The notes beneath the pieces were generated by a model. That model was not told where the DNA came from and made no database searches. It saw nothing but the letters and a program-made list of their open reading frames with translations. 64,000 nt of DNA, taken from Bromus sterilis. Taxonomy: Eukaryota; Streptophyta; Magnoliopsida; Poales; Poaceae. Made by a program: the position numbers and the translations under genes. Location of the stretch: the NCBI GenBank assembly GCA_950022295.1, contig OX465595.1, positions 68,594,770 through 68,658,769 on the forward strand. The letters are read 5' to 3'. This document shows, one piece after another, positions 1 through 11,168 of this stretch; within the stretch, counting starts at the first letter, position 1; every line of letters begins with the position of its first letter.

Positions 1-1
1 C

Positions 2-640
2 TTGGCTTCCAAGGAGGCGGAGCTGCATGGTCAACATGAGGAGCTGGTTCGCTTTCGCCAGGCTGAGGACGCGCATGAGCGGGTGGAGGCACTCGAGGGC
101 AAACGTCTTCGCGCCTTGGCGGGCTCGTTCGTGTGTAAGTTCGGTGTTCGACTATTGTTGTTTCCACTGTTTGCCTTTGGTGACGTTTCTTTGTTTGGTG
201 CAGCTTCTGTAGGTGCGAAGTCGATGGAAGTTGCTGCGTCGGGATCTAGGATTCTCCAAGGTGCTGTTGATGCTGTTGCGGATGCTGTTGCAGTGGTCGA
301 GGACGTCTGCGCCCGGGCTTCCAATGTTGTGGGTCTTGCGTATGAGCACCTTATGCCGGAGGGTACGAAGGTGCCTGATGGTCTGGGTGCTCGGGTTGCT
401 GCGTTCGGCCCTGATGGCAAAGATATGGTGGAACTGGTGGCGGAGAGCGTGGTGAGTGGTTCTTCCACGGCCCTGGTCGTCCTTATAAGGCATGGGGTTT
501 CCTTTGATGATTCCTTGGTTGAGACCATCCCGCGATATTCTGGTGAGCAGGACGACCGAGAAGATAGGCTGGCTCGTCGCCTGCAACAGGTTGTAGATGC
601 TCAGGGTCCCTCTGCCGTAGGTGAAGGGGAGGCGCAGTAG
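2..640 (+). CDS. Antisense ORF of element E, first module (5'-partial)
   Basis: This frame is open from the window edge to a stop at 640. The first ~40 residues are charged and helical, resembling a coiled coil. A segment rich in F, L and V follows and is probably an intron read through: GTAAGT at 135 and GTGCAG ending at 203 define 69 bases, a multiple of three. After it comes a helical module with EGTKVP, a DMVELVAE stretch and VSFDDSLVETIP. The layout resembles the C-terminal part of the putative gypsy-type transposon proteins coded antisense in grass Tat elements. The product has no proven function. It lies opposite to gag and was probably made from its own promoter to the left of the window. 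Confidence 0.55.
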   Translation: MASKEAELHGQHEELVRFRQAEDAHERVEALEGKRLRALAGSFVCKFGVRLLLFPLFAFGDVSLFGAASVGAKSMEVAASGSRILQGAVDAVADAVAVVEDVCARASNVVGLAYEHLMPEGTKVPDGLGARVAAFGPDGKDMVELVAESVVSGSSTALVVLIRHGVSFDDSLVETIPRYSGEQDDREDRLARRLQQVVDAQGPSAVGEGEAQ

Positions 641-778
641 TGTTGCGCCGTTTTGGAAACTTTTGTCTGTAATTCGTGACTCTGTTGGGACGGTTGATCT
701 TTTGTGACTTCTATCTGAATGTATGTTTGGCTGTTCCTCCTGTTTGTTTTTTATTTGTTTTTGTTCATCCTGCGGTAG

Positions 779-1599
779 GCCGCTCCGGGCTTTCTTCGTC
801 CGTGGAGTTCACTGAAGGATGACGCTCGCGAGGGTGCGTACGAGTCTGTTTGCTTGCGGCTGAAGGACGCTGAGCGGGATGTTGTCCGACTGAAGGGGTC
901 TGTGGCCATTCAGCGTACTCGGCGTGAGTGTGCCGAGTCCGTGGTTGAGGGCCTTGCTTCGTGGGTGGTGAAGTTGTCCGACCTCCTGCGGGGTGAGTCT
1001 TGCCTCTGCTTGTTTACTTAGTTCCGGTTGGTGGGTTTTCGCCGTCTCTGTCTTGATCGTAGTTCTTGACTTTCGAAGTGCTGGCAGGGCGAACTCGGGA
1101 TGAAGAGAGGGCCGTTCAGTCGGAGATGTCGCGGCTTGATGATCCTAGTGTGCAGGCGAGCAATCCCTTTTGGGCACATGGGGCTCGTGCTCGAACATTT
1201 GTGTTGCTTCGTCGCCGAGTTGAGCGGGTTCCGGAGGCTCTCAGCTACTGCCAGCGAGTATTGGGTGGTATCCATGCTGAGTTCTATCCGTTGGAGGTAG
1301 TTCCTTCGTCCCTTGAGAGGCTTTGTCGCCTATTTTCTCAGCCAGCCGAGTTGCGTCGAGTGATGGATCACCAGATTCGTGCTGGAGCCCGAGCTGCTTT
1401 GGGCTTGGTCCATAGTCATTGGCCAGGGGTGGATTTTTCTCAGGTGGTGATGGGTCCTCCAGGTGGTAGGGATCACCCGATGAATGAGCACTACGTGGCT
1501 GTAGATAGGCATGCGCTCCAGGTTGTGAAGCGAGTTTGCGAAGAGAACAACCGCCATCTGGGTGCACTTATTAAGGCAAAGTTGGAGCCTAAGGATTAG
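779..1599 (+). pseudogene. Antisense ORF of element E, second module
   Basis: An acceptor-like TGCGGTAG precedes an open stretch from 779 to about 992 coding a charged helical segment (DDAREGAYESV, then a Lys/Arg/Glu-rich run). A donor-like GTGAGT follows at 993 and an acceptor-like ATCGTAG at 1062. The final frame, 1066-1599, contains RTRDEERAVQSEM, then IRAGARAALGLVHSHWPGVD and a C-terminal helix ending in EPKD. This tail aligns in pattern with the end of the module at 204-640, so the two look like diverged copies. The splice pair I propose does not keep the frame, so either the sites are different or the gene has decayed. The function is unknown. Confidence 0.5.
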
Positions 1600-1675
1600 G
1601 TGCCTCCCTTTGTTGTATATGCTTCTTCTTGGTTGTATGTATCGTCTGCATTTGTAGTTGCGTGTGGCGCCTTGG

Positions 1676-2183
1676 GGAGTGGCTGCTTCGGCGAGCCCCC
1701 GAGTGCTAAGTTATTTTTCCACGATTGCGGAGGACACCTCGGGGGGTGGCTGCTTTGGCGAGCCCCCGAGTGCTAAGTTAATTTGCCGCGATTGCGGAGG
1801 ACGCCTCGGGGGGTGGCTGCTTTGGCGAGCCCCCGAGTGCCAGTTAGTTTGCCGCGGTTGCGGAGGACGCCTCGGGGGGTGGCTGCTTTGGCGAGCCCCC
1901 GAGTGCCAGGTTAGTTTTGCCGCGGTTGCGGAGGACGCCTCGGGGGTGGCTTCTTTGGCGAGCCCCCGAGTGCCAGGTTAGTTTTTCCGCGGTTGCGGAG
2001 GACGCCTCGGGGGGTGGCTCCTTTGGCGAGCCCCCGAGTGCCAGGTTAGTTTTGCCGCGGTTGCGGAGGACGCCTCGGGGGGTGGCTGCTTTGGCGAGCC
2101 CCCGAGTGCCAGGTTAGTTTTGCCGCGGTTGCGGGGGACGCCTCGGGGGGTGGCTGCTTTGGTGAGCCCCCGAGTGCCAAGTA
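1676..2183. repeat. Tandem repeat, ~68-bp unit, about 7.5 copies
   Basis: The core GGCGAGCCCCCGAGTGC recurs about eight times, starting near 1691 and spaced by roughly 68 bases, with short indels between copies. Each unit holds CCCCCGAG and, about 45 bases later, CTCGGGGG, so each unit can fold back on itself. The array sits between the end of the antisense frame and the end of gag-protease. Confidence 0.93.
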
Positions 2184-2331
2184 ATTTTGTGGAAAAATAT
2201 TTATGTAATATCTTTCCTGCTGTTCCTTACAAAGAGTGGGCGGGCTTTGTTGAGCGATGATGTAGTGGCTTTAAGGCCCTGGTAGCTTTATCTCCCAATG
2301 CTGGGTTTCTTCGGGAGATGTTCCTTTCCTT

Positions 2332-5166
2332 CTACGGGAGCGCTTCTTCTGCGAGTCCCGTGGTCCTGCTGTCTTGGTGGGCTACAAATGCTTCTGCTAT
2401 CTTGTGGAATTCTTTGTCGCAGCGGTCGGATCTGACCAAACTGCCGCTGATTGTGATGACCCCGTTTGGGCCTGGCATCTTCAGCTTGAGGTAGGCGTAG
2501 TGGGGTATGGCCATGAAGCGATCGAAATCTGGCCGCCCAAGAATTGCGTGGTATTGCGACTTCCAATCGACCACTTCAAAGTCAAGTGTTTCCTTGCGGA
2601 AGTTCGTCGCGTCCCCGAAGACTACCTCCAGGCTTATCATTCCGAGGGGATAGACTGCTTTTCCTCGTACGATCCCGTGGAAAGTTGTGCCTGAGGATTT
2701 GAGTGCGTTGTTTTGGATGAGCATGTCGTCGAGTGTCCGGGTGAAGATGATGTTGATCCCGCTGCCGCCATCCATGAATACTCGCGACATGTCGTAATTT
2801 CCGATTCTAGCCTCGAGTACCAGCGCGGCGTGCCCTGGTTGGGGGACGACAGGCGGGTGGTCGACTCGGGAGAAGGAGATTTCTGTCTCCGACCCGCGCA
2901 GGTATTCTGGGACGGCCGGGTGTGCGGAGGTTGCCAGGAAGACTTGTATGGTGACTTGTTTCTGCTGCTTGTTGGAAGGTCTGCCTTCTTGTATCATGTA
3001 AATCCTCCTGTGGGCTTCTGGGTATTGGTTTTCTTCTTCCGGCGTCCTTTGCCGTTCCTGGATGGCGGCCACCTGTCTTGTTGGCAGAGGGGGGGCTGGT
3101 GGCGCGTCGTGGGCGACTGGCCCAACTGCTATGCTTGCGAGTGGTCGTGCTGCTGCGACCGAGGAGCGACTTTTCTCTTCGGCCAACTCGTTGAAGCTTC
3201 GACAGTTCCTGAGGGTGTGGGATGATTTGAGCTCTCCTCGCTCGTTTCTAAATCCGTGTAAAGAGCACGGTCCATCGAGTTGTTCTTTGGCGGAGCGGAA
3301 TGCGCGAGTGCCGTCGCGTGGCTGTCTTGTCCTCCAATCTCGTCTTTGAGCCTGGGGCTCGTCTTCTGGGTTGTCTCGGCGCTGTGGTCTGTTGTCATCA
3401 CGGTGCCTGCCGTTCCGATCATCTGAGAAACCGGCGGCGACCATGTCAGGTCCTCTGTCGTTGTAGAAGTTCCGTCTGGGTTGCTTCCTTCTTCTGTCGT
3501 CTCCTCTATCTCCGTTGTAGTCGTAGTCGTACTCTGATCGTGCAGTGTGGGTTTCCGTTTCATTACGAACGGAGTCTTCTCCGTCCTCCCAGCTGTTGGC
3601 TAGTTCCAGCGGCCGTGCGAGTGTTCAGACTTTCATCTGTCCGAGCTGCTCTTTGAATTCAACGCGCTGAAGACCTCGCCTGAATGCGTCGATCGCACTT
3701 TCGTCTGAGATGTCTTCCGCTGAATTCTTGAGTATTGTCCATCGCTGGATGTATGCTCGCAGGGCCTCCCTCGTTCCTTGTTTGCATGCCCGCGGCTCCT
3801 CGAGAAAGGCTGGTCGCTTGTATGTTGATTTGAAGTTTTCTATGAAGGCTCCTCGGAACTGGCTCCAGGAGCTGATGGATCCGCGCCGAAGATTTTTCAG
3901 CCAATGTCGAGCGGAGCTCTCGAGCATGAGCTGTACGTACTGCATCGCCGTGACATTGGTCCCTCTTTGAAACTTGACTGCTGTTAGGTAGTCATCGAGC
4001 CATGCCTCCGGCTCCTCGAGTCCGTTGTACTTTAGAGTCGTGGAGTTCAGTTTGAACCCGTTGGGCATGCGTGTCTCACGTATGGCACGTGTGAAGCAGA
4101 GTGCTCCACATGGCTCGATTTCCTCGTCGGAAGTCTCTTCCTCCGAGTACTCCTCGTGTGATGCGCGTCTTCGCCTGCTGGGGTTGACTCTGTTCTCCGT
4201 GATGTCGTCTCGCGCATCTCGCCGAGTGTTGTGGCGTCTGCCGTTGTCGTCGCTGTCGCGTTTCTTGTGCTTGTCGGAGCGCCTGCGTCTGTCGTCGTTA
4301 CTGTCGTCGTCGTCGTCGTCTGGCGAACTGGGGTCCCTGTCCGGTGTCCGCTCGCGAGTCTGCCGTTTTGCGCTAGATTTTTTAGGTACCGAGGCGTCGA
4401 TAGCGTCCTTCATTATCTGCAGAGCTATGGAAGTGTAGCGATCCGTTTTGCCCTTTCTTCTTTTCTGGGCACGGGACAGGTAGTCTTGGGCGCTTATGAG
4501 TTCTTCCGCCGGAGTGAGAGGCTCCTCTTCGTCGTCGTCTTCCTCTGACCTGAAGTCGTCTTCCAGTTTCCGCACTACTCTCGCCCTTTCTGTCTTCCGC
4601 AGGTTGTTGAGTTTCGATCTATTGCGGATGGGGGAGTCGTGACCTGGCGAGTCACTTCTGGGAGATTGTCTGCGGCTGCTTTTCCTTTCGGGTTCCGCTT
4701 TGGCTTGCTTCTCCATGGCTAGGTGCCACTGTCTCGTCTGCTTTGTTAGCTCTCCCGCTAGCTTGTTGTATGCCCTTAGCTCGTCTCTTGAGGCATCTGA
4801 TGGTAGTAATCCGCCGCGGGCGACTGCTTCTTTTACCATTGCCATCGATTCCTTGGACATGTATATTCTTTCTTTGGGTGGTTCGCCCGCCGCTGCACCC
4901 GGGGTTTGTTGCCTGCTGCACGATGGCTGGCTGCCTTGGCCAGGTGCTTGCTGTTTGTTGCTTGCCGGCTGACTGCTTTTTTGATTGCTTGGTCCTTGCT
5001 CCATCGGGACTTTCTTTGGTATGGTCCCCGGTTCTCCTAGCTGTACGACCATCTGACTGGTGTTGCGGGGGCCAGCCGCCCTGTTGGTGGTTGGGGTGTC
5101 TTGGCGAGTACCCGGGTCGTCGGCTCGTCCGTTGTTACCTGACGTTGATGTGCCGACTTCTGCCAT
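2332..5166 (-). pseudogene. Element E gag-protease polyprotein, one internal stop
   Basis: One minus-strand frame runs from a likely start (MAEVGTSTSG, ATG at 5166) to a stop at 2332, broken only by a TGA at 3625-3627. The N-terminal half is rich in Ser, Asp, Glu and Arg with a long acidic/basic low-complexity zone. The retrotransposon gag domain follows (YNGLEEPEAWLDDYL, then ARHWLKNL and AFIENF). After the stop the same frame continues with a basic nucleic-acid-binding tract and a retropepsin-like domain with active-site motif FMDGGSGINII and the later ILGRPDFDRF. The frame is also open upstream to 5661, but that part covers the primer-binding site and LTR end and is not expected to be coding. 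No zinc knuckle is visible. It would package RNA and cleave its own gag. Confidence 0.85.
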
Positions 5167-5588
5167 GAACACCTGTGATGGTGCCCTTTCCGTTTCCTTG
5201 CTGATGCGTGCGATCGTGCTTCTCCCTGCTGGGGCTTCACTCGAGCGGTCGTGAGTAGCGTGGAGCCGTGAGTTGGGTGCGTAACTACAACCGCCAGATA
5301 GATCGTCCGTGCGGGCGGCGTCTGCTATGGTCGTTGCTGCAGGTGTTGCCGTGGGCGCACGGGTACTGCCGTCGATGAGGCGAAGGGTACCCCAATCGTT
5401 GATGTAGATCTGGTACACTCCGAAGATCAGATTGACGCCAGAGTGTAGGCCGCTGAAGACTGGTTTGAGGGCCGGGAGGTGGGCCGTGAATCTGAGGGAC
5501 TCGAACAGGTTGGATCTTGCCGGAGCCGCCGAGTCGATGAGTGCTGGTGATGATGAGGCCGCCGAGATCGCGTTCCCAACCTGCGTGG

Positions 5589-5606
5589 TTCCCACAGACG
5601 GCGCCA
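5589..5606 (-). promoter_or_regulatory. Primer-binding site of element E
   Basis: Read on the minus strand, TGGCGCCGTCTGTGGGAA begins two bases after the LTR end. This is the usual sequence at this place in many plant Gypsy elements, where a tRNA 3' end primes minus-strand DNA synthesis. I do not assign the tRNA species. Confidence 0.8.
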
Positions 5607-5608
5607 AT

Positions 5609-6046
5609 TGACGGGAATCAACCCCGGCAAATCCCATGGCCAGGGACCCTGGGTTAGTCATGAGAGGTGCGGGTTGGACGATAGCTCGTCGGCAAACAAG
5701 GAGGCTCGCTCCTGCTCGATATTATTGATTGGGGAGATGCGATTACAGTGGAGGCCAAGGCTGGAGCGCTCAAGGCTAGGGTTACAGGTGAGAGTGGATG
5801 TCTTTGGTGTCGCCCCTCCTAGCCCTTATATACCGGGCTAGGTCTCGGGGAATTCTTCTACGTGTACAGGTACACTTTCCTAACCCTAGCTTGCTCCGTA
5901 CGGCAGGTCTTCGCACCTTCCTTGTGAGTCGAGGACTCCTACGTCGGTGCCATCTAGTGGGCCGAGGCCGTATCTTCATGGGCCTTCTGCCTTCATGGAC
6001 ACCAGGTAGGCTCATCCGTAGGAGTCGTGGGGTCACCCCCTCGTCA
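5609..6046 (-). repeat. 5' LTR of element E
   Basis: On the plus strand the LTR runs from TGACGGGAAT to CCTCGTCA, giving TG...CA ends with a short TGACG/CGTCA inverted repeat. A minus-strand TATA box (TATATAA, 5827-5833) is followed by a plausible transcription start region. The left end is fixed by the primer-binding site. The right end is inferred from the inverted terminal bases, because the matching LTR is outside the window. Confidence 0.75.
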
Positions 6047-6256
6047 GTGGGCTTTAGTCTAGGCTAGCGCATAGTTTGCACCACTGCGTGCCACTGACCG
6101 TTTAAGCGCGCCAATTGCTGAGGCGCTTCTTGCAGGGTTCGAACAACGGTATCAAGCTTCACCCGACTTCCATCGCCAGGGGATAGCCTGATCTTCAGCA
6201 TGAGTGTAGAGCCCATGACCTCCTCGGCTCTTTGCCTTCGCGCACCTCATGGTAAG
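6047..6256 (-). pseudogene. Element D antisense gene, leftmost fragment
   Basis: This short piece between LTR-E and element A holds an open minus-strand frame (ATG 6199-6201 to TAG 6064-6066, 45 residues) with a helical TVVRTLQEAPQQLARL stretch. Joined to the sequence after element A (from 22871) it continues the same minus-strand gene region of D. The last five bases, GTAAG, are the left target duplication of element A. Whether this is the true C-terminus is uncertain. Confidence 0.5.
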
Positions 6257-7897
6257 TGATACGTCCAAAACGTATCTATAATTTCTGCTTGCTCCATGCA
6301 TGTTTTGTGTGATATTGCTATGATCTAGATACACTTTCATACACTTTTGATCATATTTGGACTAACCTATTAACTCAGTGCACCACAGTGCCAGTTCCTG
6401 TTTTCTGCTGTTTTTCTATTTCAGTTTTCCCCCATATAAAAAGTGCTCCAAAAATTCGGGAAAATCAGATAAAAAATCAGCGCAGAGGAACCTTCCTGAA
6501 GAACCTGAGTGAGGCCAGAGGGCCACCACCAGGGGCCCAGGCGCCCTGGTGGAGCGCCCCAGGGGCTGGCCGCGCCAGGGGGGCGCCCGGACCCCTGGTG
6601 GCCCCCCTGGCTGCCCCCCTTCGCCTATATATTCTCCGTGACGAGAAACCCTCGAAGACAAAACCCTTTTTCGCGATCTCGCCTCTGTTCCGCCGCCACC
6701 GCGCTTCCGAGATCGGGAGCACCAGCAGACCTCTTCCCGGCACCCTGCCGGAGGGAGGGCCGACTTCCGGAAGTCTCCTCTCCACCATGGATGCTTCCCG
6801 GATGTCTCGTGAGTAGTTTCCTTTGGACCATGGGTCCGTGATCAGTAGCTATGTGATGTTCTCCTCCCCTCTTTGTTCTTCATGGTTTAGACCTCGTGAG
6901 CTGCCCTACATGATCGAGGCACTTTTGTAATCTTTCTGCTGTTGCTATGCTGAGTTTGATGGGATCTGATGGATTATGAGATTATGTTCAGATTGTGATA
7001 GAGTAATATATTTGGTTCTTATCTTTTATATTTTTGTTCTTCAGTAATTCTTGCATGTTCTGTGTTGCTGTTTATTGCTTTGGCCAAGTAGTAGGTAGTA
7101 ACTCCAAGAGGGAATGTTATGCTCGATTGTGGGTTCATGCCCCCCGATGACACGCTTGAGTGACAGAAACATGAGTCTAGGGGATGTGTTGTTGCCACAA
7201 GGGGGAAAACGACGGTGCTTGTAACCGCGGTTGCAAGGATTGTTTACTTTACGCATAGTGCTTTTTAATGCAGTTGTCTGTTGCTTTGGGTTTACACTTT
7301 GGGTGGGGCTCGCAACTTAATACCAGCGAGATGTTCTGGATAGATATCTCAAGGTGGATGATTAGTAGTAGATGCAGTTGGATTTCGGTCTACTTATTTT
7401 GGCATTCTGCCCATGCTTTTGAGCCTCTTCCTTTCTTTTGTAGCATAGTTAGCATTGCGGTTCGTTCATAATCCTATCAATTGCCCTTCTGTAATTTGTT
7501 CACCTCCAATAGCAGTTTTATCGTCTTTTGGGAGAGAGACATCACTAGTGAGCATCACGTATCCCGGTCCATATCCTCATTACTGTTTCCACGCTCATTT
7601 ACTTTTCTGTTTTTACTTTCAGTTGCTATCATTATCCCTTGTGTTTGATCCTTTGTGAACAACAAGACCGGAGAGATTGACAACCTCTCTGAACTTCGTT
7701 GGGAACAAAGTTATTTGTGTCTGTGTGCAGGTCCGCGTCAGTTGCGCCGCTGACACGTACTTATCATCTCCGGAGTCCTACTGGAGACAAACCTTGGTAT
7801 CTTTACTGAGGGAAATTTGCTTCTGTGCTACATCACACCTTCCACTTGGGGTTCACCAACGAAGGGCGAGAAATCACTATCATCACCTCGCACATCA
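6257..7897 (+). repeat. 5' LTR of element A
   Basis: It runs from TGATACGTCC to CGCACATCA. A TATA-like CTATATAT lies near 6625, after a GC-rich block of repeated GGCGCCC-type sequence. The copy at 21227-22865 matches over the whole length with scattered substitutions and single-base indels. Confidence 0.93.
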
Positions 7898-7908
7898 AGC
7901 CAAATTTC

Positions 7909-7926
7909 TGGCACCGTTGCCGGGGA
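7909..7926 (+). promoter_or_regulatory. Primer-binding site of element A (tRNA-Asp type)
   Basis: TGGCACCGTTGCCGGGGA lies 11 bases after the LTR. It is complementary to the 3' end of plant tRNA-Asp except for one base (TGGCGCC is usual), as in Athila-lineage elements. Confidence 0.85.
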
Positions 7927-8065
7927 CTCCGAGTGCTAAGATAGGGGAGTTGCACACTACCCTTTACCTTTGTTTTTTTAGTCTTGTTAGTTTACCTTTC
8001 AGTTTTTATCTTTGTGTCTTATATCAAAAAAATCACAAAAAAAATCTGCCACACTTGCTGCTGCT

Positions 8066-9412
8066 ATGTATTCCACTGAAAACACCACGTTGTGTGACTT
8101 CACTAGTCACAACAACCTAGAATTTATCTGCACCCCCATTGCCACACCTGCCACTTCAGCTACCTCTTATGAAGTTAAACCTGCCTTGCTAAACCTTGTT
8201 ATGAGAGATCAATTCTCTGGTGCTGGAGATGATGCTGCTTTACACTTGAACAATTTTGTTGAATTATGTGATATGCAAAGGTATAAAGAAGTAGAAGGTG
8301 ATATCGTTAAGCTCAAGCTCTTTCCTTTCTCTTTAAGGGGAGAAGCTAAAATCTGGTTTCAATCTTTGCCTAGGAATAGCATATATTCTTGGGATAAGTG
8401 CAAAGATGCTTTTATAGGGAAGTACTACCCACCTGCTAAAATTATCCAATTAAGGAGTAACATTATGAATTTTAAGCAATTGGATAATGAACACGTTTCC
8501 CAAGCTTGGGAACGAATGAAATCTCTTGTTAAGAAATGCCCTACACATGGTTTGACTACCTGGATGGTTATCCAGACTTTTTATGCAGGCTTGAACTTTA
8601 CCTCGCGGAACCTGTTAGATTCGGCCGCGGGAGGAACCTTTATGTCAACTACACTTGGTCCTGCCACGAAGCTTCTCGATGAGATGATGACCAATTATTC
8701 CCAATGGCACACCGAACATGCTCCAACAGGTAGGAAGGTAAACTCTGTCGAGGAAATTACCTCCCTCAATGAAAAAGTTGACTTAATTATGTCTCTACTT
8801 ACCAAGCAACCCTCTATTAATCCTCGTGATGTCCCTTTAAATTCTTTGGTTGCCCAAGAACAAGTAGATGTGAACTTTATTGCTAGAAACAACTTCAACA
8901 ACAATGGTTATAGGGGTAATTTTTCTAACAATCCTAGACCGTTTCCATCCAACTATGGGAACAACAACACCTACCCTAGCAACAAGAACCCCTCTTCTGA
9001 ATTGGAAAACATGCTTAGAGATCTTATCACTACCCAAAAAGCCTTCAATAAAAATGTAGACGAGAAATTAGCTAAATTAGATAATCTCTCTTTGAAGGTA
9101 GAAAGCTTAGCCCTTGATATTGAGATGCTTAAAATTAGAACCTCTCCCCTTGAGGAGAATAAGGCCACTCCTATTAATGCTATCCAATTGCAAATTAATG
9201 AAAATATTAGGATGATGGCTAAACTTAAAGAAAGGTGGGCTAGATAAAAAGAGAAAGAGGATAGAATTAAGAGCCTTCCTACACACCACACAGTTGCCAC
9301 TATCCAAATTGTTGAGGACACCCAAACTATTAGCACCCAATGCACTCCTAGTCCCGTTGGACCTATTAATGGTGATTCTAATACCTCAACCGAAGAGGAA
9401 GAAACTCCTATG
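8066..9412 (+). pseudogene. Element A gag (Athila type), interrupted
   Basis: The likely start is MYSTENTT at 8066. Residues ~40-210 form the Athila gag core: VMRDQFSGAGDDAALHL, GEAKIWFQSLP, AFIGKYYPPAK and AWERMKSLVKKCPTHGL. An Asn-rich region and a Leu/Lys coiled-coil-like region follow. A TAA at 9245-9247 breaks the frame, after which the same frame stays open to the Copia insertion at 9413. It resumes after the insertion at 17692, where the duplicated CTATG restores the codon phase. This shows gag and protease were one reading frame before F arrived. Gag would form virus-like particles for the RNA genome. Confidence 0.88.
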
Positions 9413-11154
9413 TGTTGGCTATATGCTCTAGAGGCAAATAATATATGATTATTCCAATATATCTAAGAAAGTTCATAACCAGTTTCATACCGTGCTAGAA
9501 CTGCGTCAGTGAAACAATGATGCAGGTGTGGTATAGAAACCCCCAGAGTTCCTAGTTAGCCTCTACATCGATAACTAGTTCATGGTCAACATGATGATCG
9601 TGGTTTCGCGATCATGGACAATTAAGTCTCTTGACTATGAGGTCACCTCACTGGTTAAGTGACGTGATGAACATTACCCAAAGTAAGCATTACAGCATGA
9701 TCAAATCTTATGAAGGTTCAGTGTTGTAATTACAGAACGTGGTAGACCGTTCCTTTGACCGTGAGTACGTGCATAATCACTATCTTCCCGGATGCTTTGA
9801 CTTACATCCCACCACCTGACTGAAATATGCGGGTCATAACGGTTGTATCTTAGGTATTCCGTGGAGATATGTTGAGGAGTATTGTTACAAGAGCGGGATT
9901 TGTCAATCCATATAATGGATAGATACTCGGGGCCCACTCGGTGAGATTCCATCCATAAAGCTGCAGCGTGTGACTAGGTCACGGGGATGAATATCACGGG
10001 AACGAGTGAATGAGGATTAGTTCGGAATGAGGTTGAACCAGACATAGGATGTCATTGATCGAATCTCGAAACAATCCAGTATCGCTGACAAAGGGAATGC
10101 TATACGGCGTAAGGTCCAATCGGTGTTTGATATCCGGAATGCACAGGGGTCATTATGGGCATCCAGGTCCCGATGATGATCATTGACTGTAGCCTCTGCT
10201 CGGTCATGACTGGAGTGTTCTCGGATCGTAGGGTAACACACTTAAGGGCTCGATGAAATCGGAGACTTTTTTGGAACCATCGGAGTAACCAGAGAATAAA
10301 GGAAACAATATCGGAGAAGTACCGTGTTGAACCGAAACAAGTTTGGAGTGAACCGGAAGGTGTTCCGGAGCACCGGGAGATGGAATATTATGTTTTAGTT
10401 ATTAATTAATTGAATTAATAATTAAAATCATTTTACTTCTAATTAATATGTGCAATGGGCCTTAGTGGAGAAAAAGGCCCATTAGGGGAAATAAAAGGGA
10501 AAAAGGAAAAAGAAAAAGAGGGGGGAGGCGCCATGGGCCCTAGGGCCCATGAGGGATGCGCCCCCTCCCCCCCCCCTTGGCCGGCCACCCCCCTTAGCAA
10601 AGGGACTTTAGTCCCACATTGCTAAGGGAGAGGGGTTGACTCCCTCCCCTCTGCCTATATATAGATGGGCAGGGTGCACATATTTAACACACAGAAAATT
10701 CCAGAAAAATACAGATAAATTCTGTAGATCTCCCTCTCCCTATTTCTCCCTCCTATGAGCGGACTCCCCTTGTTTGGAGTCTGCACTGGGTTGGGGATGT
10801 CTCCACTATACGCACGCCGTCGTGCTACTGAAACTCTGGTTCCGGAGGTCTGCTTTCGCCACCTCCGCTGGATCGGAGAACGGAGGTCATCATCGAGTCT
10901 CGTATGTGTGCGAGTACTACGAGGTGCTGCACGTGTGGCACTACACCCATCCGGGTGCTCAACACAGCCAAGGGGCTGTGAAACTTGATCGGCTACATCA
11001 ACCACGTTTGCGGGAACGTTTCCCGCGCAACGGACTACACCCCGAGGTATGTTATTTCCGCACTAATTTCCGTTACGGTAATACGGCTAGCTAGATCTTG
11101 GGTTATGGGAACGCTAGTTAGAAAATTTTGTGTTTTCTACTGCGAACCCCAACA
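9413..11154 (+). repeat. 5' LTR of element F
   Basis: The ends are TGTTGGCTATATGC and GAACCCCAACA. A TATA box (TATATATA, 10656-10663) follows a C-rich stretch and precedes the presumed start of the transcript. Open frames within it are not taken as genes, because the matching copy at 15943 breaks similar ones at different points. Confidence 0.93.
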
Positions 11155-11155
11155 G

Positions 11156-11168
11156 TGGTATCATGAGC
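11156..11168 (+). promoter_or_regulatory. Primer-binding site of element F
   Basis: TGGTATCATGAGC starts one base after the LTR. It resembles the TGGTATCAGAGC site complementary to initiator tRNA-Met that is standard in plant Copia elements. Confidence 0.85.

Larger units (their letters stand above)
1..6046 (-). mobile_element. Element E: partial Tat-like Ty3/Gypsy retrotransposon, non-autonomous
   Basis: The 5' LTR (5609-6046), primer-binding site, gag and protease read leftwards on the minus strand. They are followed by a tandem repeat and then by reading frames on the opposite strand up to the left edge. Between the protease stop at 2332 and the antisense frames ending at 1599 there is no room for reverse transcriptase or integrase, so this copy cannot encode its own pol. 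Gag-protease followed by an antisense ORF before the 3' LTR is the arrangement known from Tat-lineage Gypsy elements. The 3' LTR is outside the window, so the target duplication cannot be checked; the right flank after the LTR is GTGGG. The family name is not assigned. Confidence 0.8.

Noticed and set aside
2..1599. Host gene on the plus strand at the left edge
   Set aside because: The position opposite gag within E, the satellite, and the match in layout to Tat antisense ORFs fit a transposon gene better.
1676..2183. Coding repeat protein (frames of 66-107 residues across the satellite)
   Set aside because: Frames exist only because stops are rare in this GC-rich unit; indels between units shift the frame.
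6388..6841. Frames of 100-140 residues in LTR-A, repeated at 21348-21809
   Set aside because: These are Pro/Gly/Arg-rich chance frames in the GC-rich LTR leader, with indels between the two LTR copies that shift the frame.
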